DNA of 64,000 bases from Halomonas salipaludis (GTDB lineage Bacteria; Pseudomonadota; Gammaproteobacteria; Pseudomonadales; Halomonadaceae), in assembly GCF_002286975.1 (NCBI RefSeq), contig NZ_NSKB01000001.1:436733-500732 (forward strand). Direction: 5' to 3'. A program made the translations under genes and the position numbers. Below the pieces are notes generated by a model. That model did not search any database, had not been told where the DNA came from, and was given only the letters and a program-made list of their open reading frames with translations. Within the stretch, counting starts at the first letter, position 1; the number at the start of each line of letters is the position of its first letter. Below, in pieces: positions 28,918 to 37,273 of this stretch.

Positions 28918-31900
28918 ATGCTCAAGCACGACAACCACGGCTTCCTGGTTGGCGAGCGCCTTGCCGCCGACGACATCACCGGCCGCCTGGATGCGATTCG
29001 CAACGAGGTCGCCGCCCTGCGCCGAGACATCGGCGGGAGCAACGCCAGCCCCGTGGCCAGGCCGCGGCAGGTCGAGCGAGTAGAGGCCGGCCCTGAGCAT
29101 GCCGCCGGCAGCCCTTCGTCAGAGCCTGGCGCTGTCTCCAGCGAGGCGCGCCGCAACGAGGTCGTGATTCGCATCGACCGCCCGGCCGTGGCGGCGACGC
29201 CACCCGATCGCCAGGCGCCGGGGCGATACGTCTACCGCGCGGCGCAGGCCGCAGGCAGCGAGGGCGAAGCCTCGGCGGCTTCACCGTCGCGGCCGGCCAG
29301 CCAGGCCGAGCCCGGTCCCGCCACCTCTCAACCGGTCGCGCGCGCGACGGCGCGACCGGCAACGCCCAGCCCTGGCGCCGGTCGCGATGCCGGCGGCCGG
29401 TTCGTGCGCCGCTCGGAGGCGGCCTCGCCCGGCGGGCGGCAGCGGGGCGACGGCAGCCCGCGCGACGACGATGAGGACGGCGGCCGGCTGTCGACAGCCA
29501 TCGACGGCATGGGGCGACGCCTGGGCGACGCCCTGCAAGAGGTCGGTACCGGCACCGAAGAGGCTGACCCGGCGGTCAAGGCCTTCAACGAGGTCGCGCA
29601 GCCGCTGTCCCGCGGCTTCAGCAAGATCATGGGCGGCGACAGCGACCGCAATCAGGAGCGTTGGTACCGCCGCTTCTGGCGGATGATGCGGCGCAAGAAT
29701 CGCGACGACGAACAAGAGGGCAAGCGACAGCGCCGCATCCTGAAGAACATCGAGCGCAAGCCGGTGAGCGACGGCGGCGGCTCCATGCTGTGGCGAGGCG
29801 TCCTGCTGCTGCTGGCCCCGATCACGGCCATGCTGTCCCTGCTTGGCGCACTGCCCCTGGCGATAGCCGGCGCCCTGGCCTCGAGCCTCAAGTGGCTGCT
29901 GACCGCCATGGGCATGGGCAGCATGGCGCGCCGCATTCCGGTACCGGGCGCCGGGCGCCGAGCAGGCGGCCGGCACGCACCTCGAACGGCGGCACCACCC
30001 CCGGCTGCCGCGGCCGGGCAGGGCGGCAGGCAGAGCAGGGCGGCCGGTGCGGTACCGCCAGGCGCGGGGTCATCCCCCCCGGGGAGTGGCGGCCGCATAG
30101 GGGGCGCCTTGCGCCAGGGCGCCCGTCGCATTCCGGGCATTGGCGCGCTGCTGGGCCTGGGCTTCATGGCCAGCGACGTGGCCGCCAGCGAGCGCAGCGA
30201 CGCCAGCCGGGAAGAGAAGAACGTCACCACCGGCCGCGCCGTCGGTGGCGGCCTGGGCGGTATCGGCGGCATGGCTGGTGGCGCTGCTGCCGGCGCCGCG
30301 CTGGGCTCCGTCGTGCCGGTCATCGGTACCGCCGTGGGCGGCGTAGTGGGGGCCATTGCCGGCGGTTTCTTCGGCGGCAGTGCCGGCGAGGTGCTGGGCG
30401 AGAAGGCCGGGCAGTGGCTGAACCGTCTGCAGGACACGCCAATCATCCAAGGCATGTCCGACAGCTGGCACTACGCCGCCGACTTCACGTCCATCTTGTG
30501 GGGCGACGTCAGTGATGCCGTGGCGGAGAAATGGGAGCAGGTGACCAACCGCTGGGAGTCGATTTCTTCCACGGTCCGAGAAGGCTGGGACAAGGCCGCC
30601 AGCGCTATCACCGAGCGCTGGAAGTCGGTGACCGACGACATGAAGGCGCGTTGGCAGAGCGCTGTCGAGCTTGCCGCCAGGAGCTGGGAAGCGCTCACCA
30701 GTGCACTTGGAGGTGTCAACGACTGGATTCGAGATAAGACCGGTATCGATATTGGGCAGTCGGCCAGCGATGCCGCCAACTGGATCTCGGACACTGCTGT
30801 TTCATCCGCGCAGTGGACAGCCGACCGGGCAAGCGATGCAGCTGGCTGGATATCCGAAAGGGCCGGGCAGGCCGCTGATAGTGTCAGCGGTGCGGCCTCA
30901 ACCGCCTGGGATGGCGTGAAGGATGCCGGAAGCTGGGTCGCCGACACGACAGGCCTGTCATCGGCTGCCGCCTGGCTGAGTGGTGCGGCTAGGGAAGCTG
31001 GCGAGCGCCGTGAAGAGCGCCGTAGCCGCGACGAGCGTTGGCAGAGCGCCCGTGATGATCTGGTCGGGGCTTCTGTCCATGCCGGCGTTGATCCTGGGCT
31101 GGTGGCCCAGATTGCCTCGTTCGAAAGCGGGTTCAATTCCAATGCCGCGCCGATATCCAGCGATGCCAGTCGTAATAGGGTCCGTCAGCACGACGGCCGC
31201 ATGGCCATGTCTTCCGCCCACGGCTACGGGCAGTTTATCGACGCCACTTGGACAGACGCCCTCAACCGCCATGGGGCCAAATACGGCATCGAGGGGGCGG
31301 GCAGCCTGTCGCCAGAGCAGGCCGCCGAGCTGCGCAGCAACCCGGCGATTCAGGCGGCAATGCTAGCCGAATTCACCCGAGAGAACGTCGAGAAGGGGCG
31401 CCGCCTGGGTGGCAGCGACGACGCGGCCAATGCTTACGCCTTCCACAACCTTGGGGATGGCGACGCCTCCCGCCTGCTGAGCGGCATGCGAGAGGGGATG
31501 ACTGTGCGTGAAGCCCTGACACAGGGGCTGGGAGAGCGCGGGCGGGCCCGTGTCGAGCAGGTCATTGCCAACAATCCCAGCCTGTACCGGGACGGCAATA
31601 TCTCGGCCGCTGAGGCCTATGCCGCCATGGGCGAGCACATGCGGGCCGGGAACGCCTATGCCGCCGACGCCCGGCAGCGGGCCACCGTCATGCTGGCTCA
31701 AGGCAGCGAGCCCGCTGCGCCGGCATCACCAACCGCGCCTGGCGTTGAGCCGACCGTCAGCACCGCACACCTGGCCCCGATGGGGCTGGCGGCCAACGGC
31801 CCGCCAGCCGGCGTTACGCCGCCGCCGGCCGCGCATGTCCCGGCGCCGAGCATGCCCCGAGTTGCCGAGGCGCCGACCGTCAGCGCGCCGCTGTCACCGC

Positions 31901-32016
31901 CGAGCTCTCACGATGGCGACCGTCGCCATGGCGGCCAGGGGCAGGACGTGTCGCGCGACGTCTCAGACCGGCGCATCGCCCACATCGTCACCGGCGCCTA
32001 CAGCGGCATGAGCTGA
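28918..32016 (+). CDS. Tape measure protein with lytic transglycosylase domain, 1032 aa
   Basis: Residues ~40-260 are low-complexity, rich in Ala/Pro/Arg. Hydrophobic helices follow at ~285-335 (LLLLAPITAMLSLLGALPLAIAG) and a glycine-zipper region at ~440-490. The C-terminal third carries a lytic-transglycosylase-like domain at ~700-880: GLVAQIASFESGFN with the likely catalytic Glu, SAHGYGQFIDATW and ANAYAFHNLGDGDASRLL. Tape measures set tail length and are ejected on infection; a muralytic domain helps cross the peptidoglycan. The last ~100 residues are Pro/Ala-rich. Confidence 0.75.
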   Translation: MLKHDNHGFLVGERLAADDITGRLDAIRNEVAALRRDIGGSNASPVARPRQVERVEAGPEHAAGSPSSEPGAVSSEARRNEVVIRIDRPAVAATPPDRQAPGRYVYRAAQAAGSEGEASAASPSRPASQAEPGPATSQPVARATARPATPSPGAGRDAGGRFVRRSEAASPGGRQRGDGSPRDDDEDGGRLSTAIDGMGRRLGDALQEVGTGTEEADPAVKAFNEVAQPLSRGFSKIMGGDSDRNQERWYRRFWRMMRRKNRDDEQEGKRQRRILKNIERKPVSDGGGSMLWRGVLLLLAPITAMLSLLGALPLAIAGALASSLKWLLTAMGMGSMARRIPVPGAGRRAGGRHAPRTAAPPPAAAAGQGGRQSRAAGAVPPGAGSSPPGSGGRIGGALRQGARRIPGIGALLGLGFMASDVAASERSDASREEKNVTTGRAVGGGLGGIGGMAGGAAAGAALGSVVPVIGTAVGGVVGAIAGGFFGGSAGEVLGEKAGQWLNRLQDTPIIQGMSDSWHYAADFTSILWGDVSDAVAEKWEQVTNRWESISSTVREGWDKAASAITERWKSVTDDMKARWQSAVELAARSWEALTSALGGVNDWIRDKTGIDIGQSASDAANWISDTAVSSAQWTADRASDAAGWISERAGQAADSVSGAASTAWDGVKDAGSWVADTTGLSSAAAWLSGAAREAGERREERRSRDERWQSARDDLVGASVHAGVDPGLVAQIASFESGFNSNAAPISSDASRNRVRQHDGRMAMSSAHGYGQFIDATWTDALNRHGAKYGIEGAGSLSPEQAAELRSNPAIQAAMLAEFTRENVEKGRRLGGSDDAANAYAFHNLGDGDASRLLSGMREGMTVREALTQGLGERGRARVEQVIANNPSLYRDGNISAAEAYAAMGEHMRAGNAYAADARQRATVMLAQGSEPAAPASPTAPGVEPTVSTAHLAPMGLAANGPPAGVTPPPAAHVPAPSMPRVAEAPTVSAPLSPPSSHDGDRRHGGQGQDVSRDVSDRRIAHIVTGAYSGMS

Positions 32017-32018
32017 CC

Positions 32019-32059
32019 GGAAAACGCCAGGATTGCAGGCCGGTTGTCCGGCATAGCAT
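32019..32059 (+). promoter_or_regulatory. Proposed phage late promoter, copy E (baseplate unit)
   Basis: GGAAAA at 32019-32024, 29 nt, then TAGCAT (32054-32059) within CATAGCATGG, identical to copy C. The predicted start is 32066, exactly the A of the next ATG. It lies 3 nt after the tape measure stop. No Shine-Dalgarno sequence precedes the ATG. Confidence 0.55.
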
Positions 32060-32065
32060 GGCGGC

Positions 32066-32365
32066 ATGACGACGATCACCGGCGATGACATTCAGGCAAT
32101 GGTTCGGCACTGGCTGGAGACTCCGGTCAACGGCTATCTGGGCTCCGACTACGGCGCCGACGCCAACCGCCTTCTACAGCGTGCCCAGCAAGACGGGCGC
32201 GCCGACCGCTTCGTGCGCAAGCTCAGGCGGGACGTTGGCGTGCTGGAAGTGCTGCCCAGCAATGCTGTCGAGCTCTATGGCACGCCGGAGGGCGTCGACC
32301 GGCTGCGCCTCACCCTGGAGGTCGCAGGCCGCTCCTACGACCTCAGCGACTTCGGGGGCTCGTGA
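32066..32365 (+). CDS. Small baseplate-region protein, 99 aa
   Basis: The sequence MTTITGDDIQAMVRHWLETP with NGYLGSDYGADANRLLQRAQ suggests a small helical/beta protein. Position directly before the gp6/J-like wedge gene is where gp25-like wedge proteins lie, and the size is compatible, but the usual gp25 motifs are not obvious to me. The mRNA may be leaderless. The stop overlaps the next start. Confidence 0.6.
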   Translation: MTTITGDDIQAMVRHWLETPVNGYLGSDYGADANRLLQRAQQDGRADRFVRKLRRDVGVLEVLPSNAVELYGTPEGVDRLRLTLEVAGRSYDLSDFGGS

Positions 32366-33864
32366 TGTACACGCGCGAAGACTTCCAGCAGGCCATTGAC
32401 GACAGCGTGGCGCGCTACCCGGCGGTGGGCGCGCTGTACCGTGCCCGCGACCCGCGCATCCTTCAGCACCTGGACGCGATCGCCACCATGCTGGCCATGT
32501 ACTCCCAGCAGCTCGAGGTGTCACTGGCCGAGCCGTTCGAGAAAGTGCGCGACGCCACGGTGCTGGCCGACGCCTCCATGCGCGGCCTGGTGCCGAAGGC
32601 CAAGCCGGCACAGGTCACGGTCAAGCTGCATAACCCGACAGGCACGGCGTTCGCCGTCGCGCCAGGGCGCAGCATGCTGGATGCCACCGGCCGGCCGTTC
32701 CGTGTCGAGACGCCGGCAGAGGTCGGCCCGGGCGAGACGGCCACCTTTGAGGCCGTCCAGCTTCACGAGAGGGCGCGCGCGCACGTCGTGCAGGGGAGCC
32801 GCGCCTTCTATGCCGTCGAACTCGACATGGCCGATGACGATTCCTGGCTGTGTGGGCTGCACGTGACCGACGCGGACGGCGCCTTCGAGTACCGGGAGCG
32901 CTACACCAACACCCTGGCCGGCGAGCGCATCTATCACGTCGAGGCCGACGAGCGGCAGCGCGTCTACGTGCGCTTCGGGCAGTCCGGCGTGGTCGGCGTA
33001 CAGCCGTCGGATGGCCGCCAGCTGACGATCACCACCTACTACTCGCTGGGGCGTATCGACGACTTCCGCACTGGCTCCCCAATGGCGTTCGAGGCCATGC
33101 AGGATCCTGTCGAAGCGCAGCTCGAGATGACCCTGGAAGTGGTGGCCAGCAATGGCGAGAACCCGCCGTCCATGCGCGCCCTGCGCGAGCTGGCCAAGTA
33201 TCCCAGCGTCTACAACCACAACGCGGTCTTTCTGGGCGAGTTCGACTTCCTGGTGCGTCGGCACTTCCCGTCCCTGAGCTTCCTGTCGGTATGGAACGAG
33301 GGGGTAGAGGAGCGCCATCGCGGCATGAGCGTGGACAACATCAACGCCCTGTTCGTGGCCTGCCTGTCAGCCACGGGTGACGAGACGGTGCTGACCCAGC
33401 AGCCGGGGGAAGAGGTCGAGCCGCAGCTGATAGATGACGAATCGCTGACCGCCACGCAGCTTGCCATCCGTGAGCGTATCCATGCCGCCGACGACAGCTA
33501 CCGGGTGCGTTTCTATACCCCGATCCGGGCGCCGCTGGCGGTCGCCATCGATGCCACGGTGGCAACCAGCTACGACGAGAGCGTGGTTCGCGACCAGATC
33601 CGCCAGGTGATGCTCGATGAGTTCGGCGAGCAGGCCGACCAGTCGCGCCGCGGGCAGAGTGCACCGCTCTACCAGCAGGTCTACCAGCTGCTCCGCCAAC
33701 GAGTGCCGGCGCTCAGCGTCGGCCGCGCCGACCTGAAGGTCGCCATCGAAGACCCGGCAGGCGCTGCACGCCCCGAGCTGTGGCGCTATGTCTCGCCGGA
33801 GAGTCTTGATGTCAACGTGACGGTCGGCAACGTCAACGTGCCGTTCTGGGGGTCGGGCCTGTGA
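32365..33864 (+). CDS. Baseplate wedge protein (gp6/J-like), 499 aa
   Basis: ATG 32365 overlaps the previous stop; a GTG one codon earlier is also possible. The N-terminus is helical (REDFQQAIDDSVARYPA). A beta-rich middle with paired domains follows. The C-terminal part (RVRFYTPIRAPLAVAIDATV ... DQIRQVMLDEFGEQ) has the layout of baseplate J/gp6 proteins, which form the wedge ring that triggers sheath contraction. It is followed by a protein-I-like gene, the usual partner order. Confidence 0.68.
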   Translation: MYTREDFQQAIDDSVARYPAVGALYRARDPRILQHLDAIATMLAMYSQQLEVSLAEPFEKVRDATVLADASMRGLVPKAKPAQVTVKLHNPTGTAFAVAPGRSMLDATGRPFRVETPAEVGPGETATFEAVQLHERARAHVVQGSRAFYAVELDMADDDSWLCGLHVTDADGAFEYRERYTNTLAGERIYHVEADERQRVYVRFGQSGVVGVQPSDGRQLTITTYYSLGRIDDFRTGSPMAFEAMQDPVEAQLEMTLEVVASNGENPPSMRALRELAKYPSVYNHNAVFLGEFDFLVRRHFPSLSFLSVWNEGVEERHRGMSVDNINALFVACLSATGDETVLTQQPGEEVEPQLIDDESLTATQLAIRERIHAADDSYRVRFYTPIRAPLAVAIDATVATSYDESVVRDQIRQVMLDEFGEQADQSRRGQSAPLYQQVYQLLRQRVPALSVGRADLKVAIEDPAGAARPELWRYVSPESLDVNVTVGNVNVPFWGSGL

Positions 33865-34796
33865 GCGTGAGCGACTTCGACTTCCCGGGCGCCGAACTGC
33901 CGGCGATCAGCCCGCTTCGAGAGAGCTACGCCAATGGCCAGATCGAGGCCGAGCTCAAGGCGCTGTTCGGCGACCTGTTCGAGCGCGTGGCCCGCGACAC
34001 CTTCGATGCCAGCGTGCTCGGCGCCCCGCACCTGGGGAGCTTCGACCTAGTGCGTCGGACGGTCAATTACGACGGCCTGGTGCTGCTCCAGAACGCCAGG
34101 GAAGAGGCGGCAACCCGCTACCTGTATCGCGCGTGGAAGTCGGCCGACACACAGGGCCGAGGCCTGCATTTCCTGCGCACCTACTTGCAGCTGCTGTTTC
34201 CCGATCAAGCGACCGCCAATCAGTTGTGGCACCGCAAGGACGAGGAGTATGGAGAGGGCTTCATCAGGCCCGATCCCGACGAGGAGCCGTCTCTTTCCCC
34301 GCATGAAGACGTCGACAACGCCTTCCTTACTTCCCGCGTTCAAGTGGCGCTGAACGCCGAGGGCGCGGTTCGATTTTCGGATTCCGGCTTCGTCGACCTG
34401 TCGAAGATATCCCAGATCATTGGGGATGTTGTGCCGGCGAGAATGGTCCCCGAGTACCAAATCTATTTCCGAAGCTTTTCCAGCATTTATTACGCCGCCA
34501 CTGTCGTGTCAGGGGCCGCCACCGACGTTCGTCCCTATCGCATAAACGAACGCGAACAGGCCCATGCCGCCTATCACGCAGCTGCGACTCACACCGTGAC
34601 ATCGACCGAGCTGCGCCCGCCCATTGTCAGCGACATCGAGAGGCGAACGCCTGTCGTTAATGGCTGGGGTGTGCACGGCGTGGTGTCGACGGAAATTCGC
34701 CCGCCGGTGTCCGCGACAGTGGTTCAGAATGCAGGCCTTTTCCACGGTTGCGGCATTCATGGCGTAGTGCAGACAGCGGTTTACCCGCTTCAATAG
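33861..34796 (+). CDS. Tail protein I-like baseplate protein with duplicated C-terminal motif, 311 aa
   Basis: GTG start overlaps the wedge gene stop. The N-terminal ~120 residues resemble the tail protein I family (LPAISPLRESYANGQIEAEL ... ATRYLYRAWKSADTQGRGLHF), which joins baseplate to tail fibres. The last ~65 residues hold two copies of a ~28-residue unit (STELRPPIVS...NGWGVHGV; STEIRPPVSA...HGCGIHGV). Codon use in the 3' half is noticeably more AT-rich than in neighbours, which suggests recent exchange at the fibre junction. Confidence 0.6.
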   Translation: MSVSDFDFPGAELPAISPLRESYANGQIEAELKALFGDLFERVARDTFDASVLGAPHLGSFDLVRRTVNYDGLVLLQNAREEAATRYLYRAWKSADTQGRGLHFLRTYLQLLFPDQATANQLWHRKDEEYGEGFIRPDPDEEPSLSPHEDVDNAFLTSRVQVALNAEGAVRFSDSGFVDLSKISQIIGDVVPARMVPEYQIYFRSFSSIYYAATVVSGAATDVRPYRINEREQAHAAYHAAATHTVTSTELRPPIVSDIERRTPVVNGWGVHGVVSTEIRPPVSATVVQNAGLFHGCGIHGVVQTAVYPLQ

Positions 34797-34808
34797 AGGA
34801 TGGAGGCA

Positions 34809-35504
34809 ATGGCCGAGTACTACACGATCTTGACGGATATCGGGCGGGCGAAGCTGGCTGCTGCTCAAGCGGGCGGCGACCCGGTGCGCCTGGCAACAAT
34901 CCACGCCGGTACCGGCGGTGGCGACAACTACTACGACACCTATGGGCGCGAAGAGCTGGAGGCTCTGGACGCCCTGGTAGACGAGGTCTGGGACGACCCC
35001 ATCAACCTGCTGAAGGTGGATGACAACAACCCTCATTGGGTCATTGCCGAGGGCGTTGTTCCGGCATCCGACGGCGGATGGATGATCCGCGAAGTCGGCC
35101 TCAAGGACATCGATGGCGACCTGATCGTGATCGGGCGCTACCCGCCGACTTACAAACCCCTGCTCACTGACGGCGCTGCTCAGGACCTGAAGATTCGCGC
35201 CATCAGCGAGTGGAGCAATGCCGAGCTTGTGGAGATCGTCGTCGACCCGACGGTGGTGATGGCCTCACAGAGCTACGTGCACGAGTACACCGACCAGCGC
35301 GTCGGCGAGCTGCTCGAGGAAGAGGACCCTGAAAAGGCCCTCGCCTCGAAGGCTTACTCGGACACTGCCGCAGGGCAAGCCGAGACCGCGGCCAAGCAGC
35401 ACACCGACGAGCGCATCGATCCAGTGGACCGGCAAACCGGCACGCCCTATCGGGTCGTGGTGGTGGACGGCGTGCTGTGTATCGAAGACATGACCGAGGA
35501 GTGA
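34809..35504 (+). CDS. Tail-collar fibre protein, 231 aa
   Basis: The opening MAEYYTILTDIGRAKLAAAQ with LATIHAGTGGGDNYYD is the signature of the phage tail-collar fibre N-terminal domain (P2 gpH/DUF3751-type). It attaches a fibre to the baseplate. ATG 34800 is an alternative start; neither has an ideally spaced ribosome site. The protein is short: after ~150 residues there is a coiled-coil linker (KAYSDTAAGQAETAAKQHTD) and a small end domain. The distal receptor part is therefore probably supplied by the DGR protein downstream. Confidence 0.72.
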   Translation: MAEYYTILTDIGRAKLAAAQAGGDPVRLATIHAGTGGGDNYYDTYGREELEALDALVDEVWDDPINLLKVDDNNPHWVIAEGVVPASDGGWMIREVGLKDIDGDLIVIGRYPPTYKPLLTDGAAQDLKIRAISEWSNAELVEIVVDPTVVMASQSYVHEYTDQRVGELLEEEDPEKALASKAYSDTAAGQAETAAKQHTDERIDPVDRQTGTPYRVVVVDGVLCIEDMTEE

Positions 35505-35508
35505 TGAC

Positions 35509-35859
35509 ATGAGAGGGATTCCGCGCAACCAGCTCAAGACGCGGGCTGATTTCATGCTGCTGCAGGAGGCGGCGCTGGCCGGCGAGCTGCGCCCCTACGA
35601 AGTGGCCGACCTGCGCCGGCATTGGCAGGCGCTATTGGACGGCCGTTTCGCCTACGAGGTGGATCGCGTGCTAGATGAAGGCGAGGCGCCGGATGGCGAG
35701 GAGCCCGAGTATCGCGTGATGACCGACGAGGACGAGGCCAGCGGTGAGGCGACCCGGACCCAATACCGGCTGGTCGAGACCGAATGCTCCCGGCTGGTCC
35801 GCCTGGGGTTCGAGGTCGAGGATGTTGAGGCGGCACTGGCGCAACTGGAGGGCAAGTAA
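35509..35859 (+). CDS. Hypothetical protein between fibre and DGR target, 116 aa
   Basis: It starts 4 nt after the fibre stop with GAGGAG upstream. A charged, helical protein: KTRADFMLLQEAALAGELRP, then an acidic loop and a C-terminal helix ending DVEAALAQLEGK. No family recognised. The position is typical of a fibre assembly chaperone or a small adaptor between fibre and variable tip. Confidence 0.55.
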   Translation: MRGIPRNQLKTRADFMLLQEAALAGELRPYEVADLRRHWQALLDGRFAYEVDRVLDEGEAPDGEEPEYRVMTDEDEASGEATRTQYRLVETECSRLVRLGFEVEDVEAALAQLEGK

Positions 35860-35861
35860 TC

Positions 35862-36917
35862 ATGGCGGACAGCATTCTGGCGGTACCGGGCCAGGCGGCC
35901 GGCGAATTCAAGCTGATGGGCAAGATCCGGACGGCTGACGAGGTGCGCCTGGACGTGCCCGAGGGCATCCTGAACATCGGCGGCAACGGCAAGGGGTTTA
36001 TCCTGCAGCCGCGCATCGACTGGGACCCGACCGCCCCGGCCAACCAGGACGGCAGCCTGGACAACCTGGCGCTGGGCGATGACGTCTATCTGTATGCCGT
36101 GCAACAGGCCAATGGCCGCGCGCACCTGGTGGCGAGCAAGAACATCACGGTACCGGATGGGTACGGGCCGGACGAGTCGCGACGCATTGGTGGCTTCCAC
36201 TACGGGCGCTGGCGGCCGCTGTCCGAGCGCTACAATGCTGCCTACGATCCCTCGGTGATCGTCATGCCGACCAGCGTCTGGGACCTGAAGCATCGGCCGA
36301 AGTGTGACCCATCGGGAATGGTGGAGTTCATGCCGGGCTGGTGGGTAGATATCTACCTGGCGTCCGAAGATGGCGCCCCCTGGCCCGAGACCGTGCCGCT
36401 GTCGCGCTACAACGCCACGCCACTGACCGGTACCGAGGGCTATTCGCGCTATCTCGACTATCCAACCCTGCTCGCCAATGCCGGCAAGCGAGTGCCGACG
36501 CTGGACCAGTTCTATGTCTACGCCGACGGCGCTCCGCAGGGCAACGACGGCAACAACGACACAGCGTGGAGCGCCACCACCAACAGCGGCCGCACAGCCA
36601 CCGGTACCGTCGCCAAGGCAGTGAGCTGTGCCGGTGTCGTCGATGCCGCTGGCAACGTCTGGGAGATGCTGCAGGACCACTACGACGTGGGCTCCACGTC
36701 CAGTGCCGATTACAACTATGACCGCACCATCGTCGAGAACGGCAAGGATGCTGGGCACAACCGTGGCGAGATCTACCATCGCCACTGGCGTATGTGGATC
36801 GCCGGCGGTCCATGGGGCAACGGCGTCCGGTGTGGGTCGCGTTGTGCGAGCGCGAACACCGTTCCCTGGACTGTGATTAGCGCTACGGGGCTGCGCGGTG
36901 TCTGTGACTCCCTATGA
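35862..36917 (+). CDS. DGR variable target protein, probable tail-fibre tip, 351 aa
   Basis: GGAGG lies ~10 nt before the ATG. Residues ~1-110 form a beta-rich N-terminal domain, probably for fibre attachment. From ~115 on it resembles the formylglycine-generating-enzyme/C-type-lectin fold used by DGR targets: a conserved AGNVWEM motif near 265 and the terminal RMWIAGG...W...RCGSRCA...GLRGVCDS. Residues set by template adenines and changed here are P317, G319, S330, T333, V334, T337, I339 and A341. The last nine bases after the VR are constant. It should bind host surface receptors. Confidence 0.9.
   Translation: MADSILAVPGQAAGEFKLMGKIRTADEVRLDVPEGILNIGGNGKGFILQPRIDWDPTAPANQDGSLDNLALGDDVYLYAVQQANGRAHLVASKNITVPDGYGPDESRRIGGFHYGRWRPLSERYNAAYDPSVIVMPTSVWDLKHRPKCDPSGMVEFMPGWWVDIYLASEDGAPWPETVPLSRYNATPLTGTEGYSRYLDYPTLLANAGKRVPTLDQFYVYADGAPQGNDGNNDTAWSATTNSGRTATGTVAKAVSCAGVVDAAGNVWEMLQDHYDVGSTSSADYNYDRTIVENGKDAGHNRGEIYHRHWRMWIAGGPWGNGVRCGSRCASANTVPWTVISATGLRGVCDSL
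36779..36908 (+). repeat. DGR variable repeat (VR)
   Basis: A 130-nt segment at the 3' end of the target gene, matching the template repeat 519 nt downstream except at 36811, 36817, 36850, 36859, 36861, 36862, 36871, 36877, 36882 and 36883. The template base is A at all ten. The last 24 nt are identical in both copies and G/C/T-rich, the expected site where homing starts (IMH). Confidence 0.96.
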
Positions 36918-37273
36918 CCATGAGCCCTGAAGGTGCCCCGCGGCAGCGGGGCCTTGTCCTACTCAATAAGGCCGAGAAACTGATCATTGACCTGGCGCCG
37001 ACCATCGACAAGGTGCCCAAGCATCAGCGGTACCGCTATGCGGCGCGGCTCGAAGATGCGCTGTGGGACCTGGTGGCCCGGATCATTGAGGCGGTTGCCA
37101 GCGGCCAGAAAAGCAAGATCTACCGCATCGAGGAGCAGCTGCGATTCATTCACTCCCTGTTGCGGCATGGGGCCGAGCGCAAGCTGGTCCGGCCCGCCAG
37201 GGTCGGCGAGGCGGCGCAGCAGCTCCGGGAGATTGGCGCCATGATCGGCGCCTGGCGTAAACGGCTGCAGTAG
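36914..37273 (+). CDS. avd: DGR accessory variability determinant (Avd), 119 aa
   Basis: The ATG overlaps the target gene stop (ATGA). The small, basic, all-helical sequence (LLNKAEKLIIDLAPTIDKVP; QRYRYAARLEDALWDLVARI; EEQLRFIHSLLRHG; QLREIGAMIGAWRKRLQ) is the four-helix bundle Avd of DGRs. Avd forms a pentameric barrel that binds the RT and the template RNA and is needed for mutagenic cDNA synthesis. The location between VR and TR is the canonical one. Confidence 0.88.
   Translation: MTMSPEGAPRQRGLVLLNKAEKLIIDLAPTIDKVPKHQRYRYAARLEDALWDLVARIIEAVASGQKSKIYRIEEQLRFIHSLLRHGAERKLVRPARVGEAAQQLREIGAMIGAWRKRLQ
36935..36952 (+). repeat. Hairpin downstream of the VR
   Basis: A perfect 7-bp stem GCCCCGC/GCGGGGC with a 4-nt loop GGCA lies 26 nt after the VR, inside the 5' end of avd. 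In the Bordetella phage DGR a similar short-stem, 4-nt-loop hairpin or cruciform just after the VR promotes target recognition. Role here inferred from position and shape. Confidence 0.6.
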
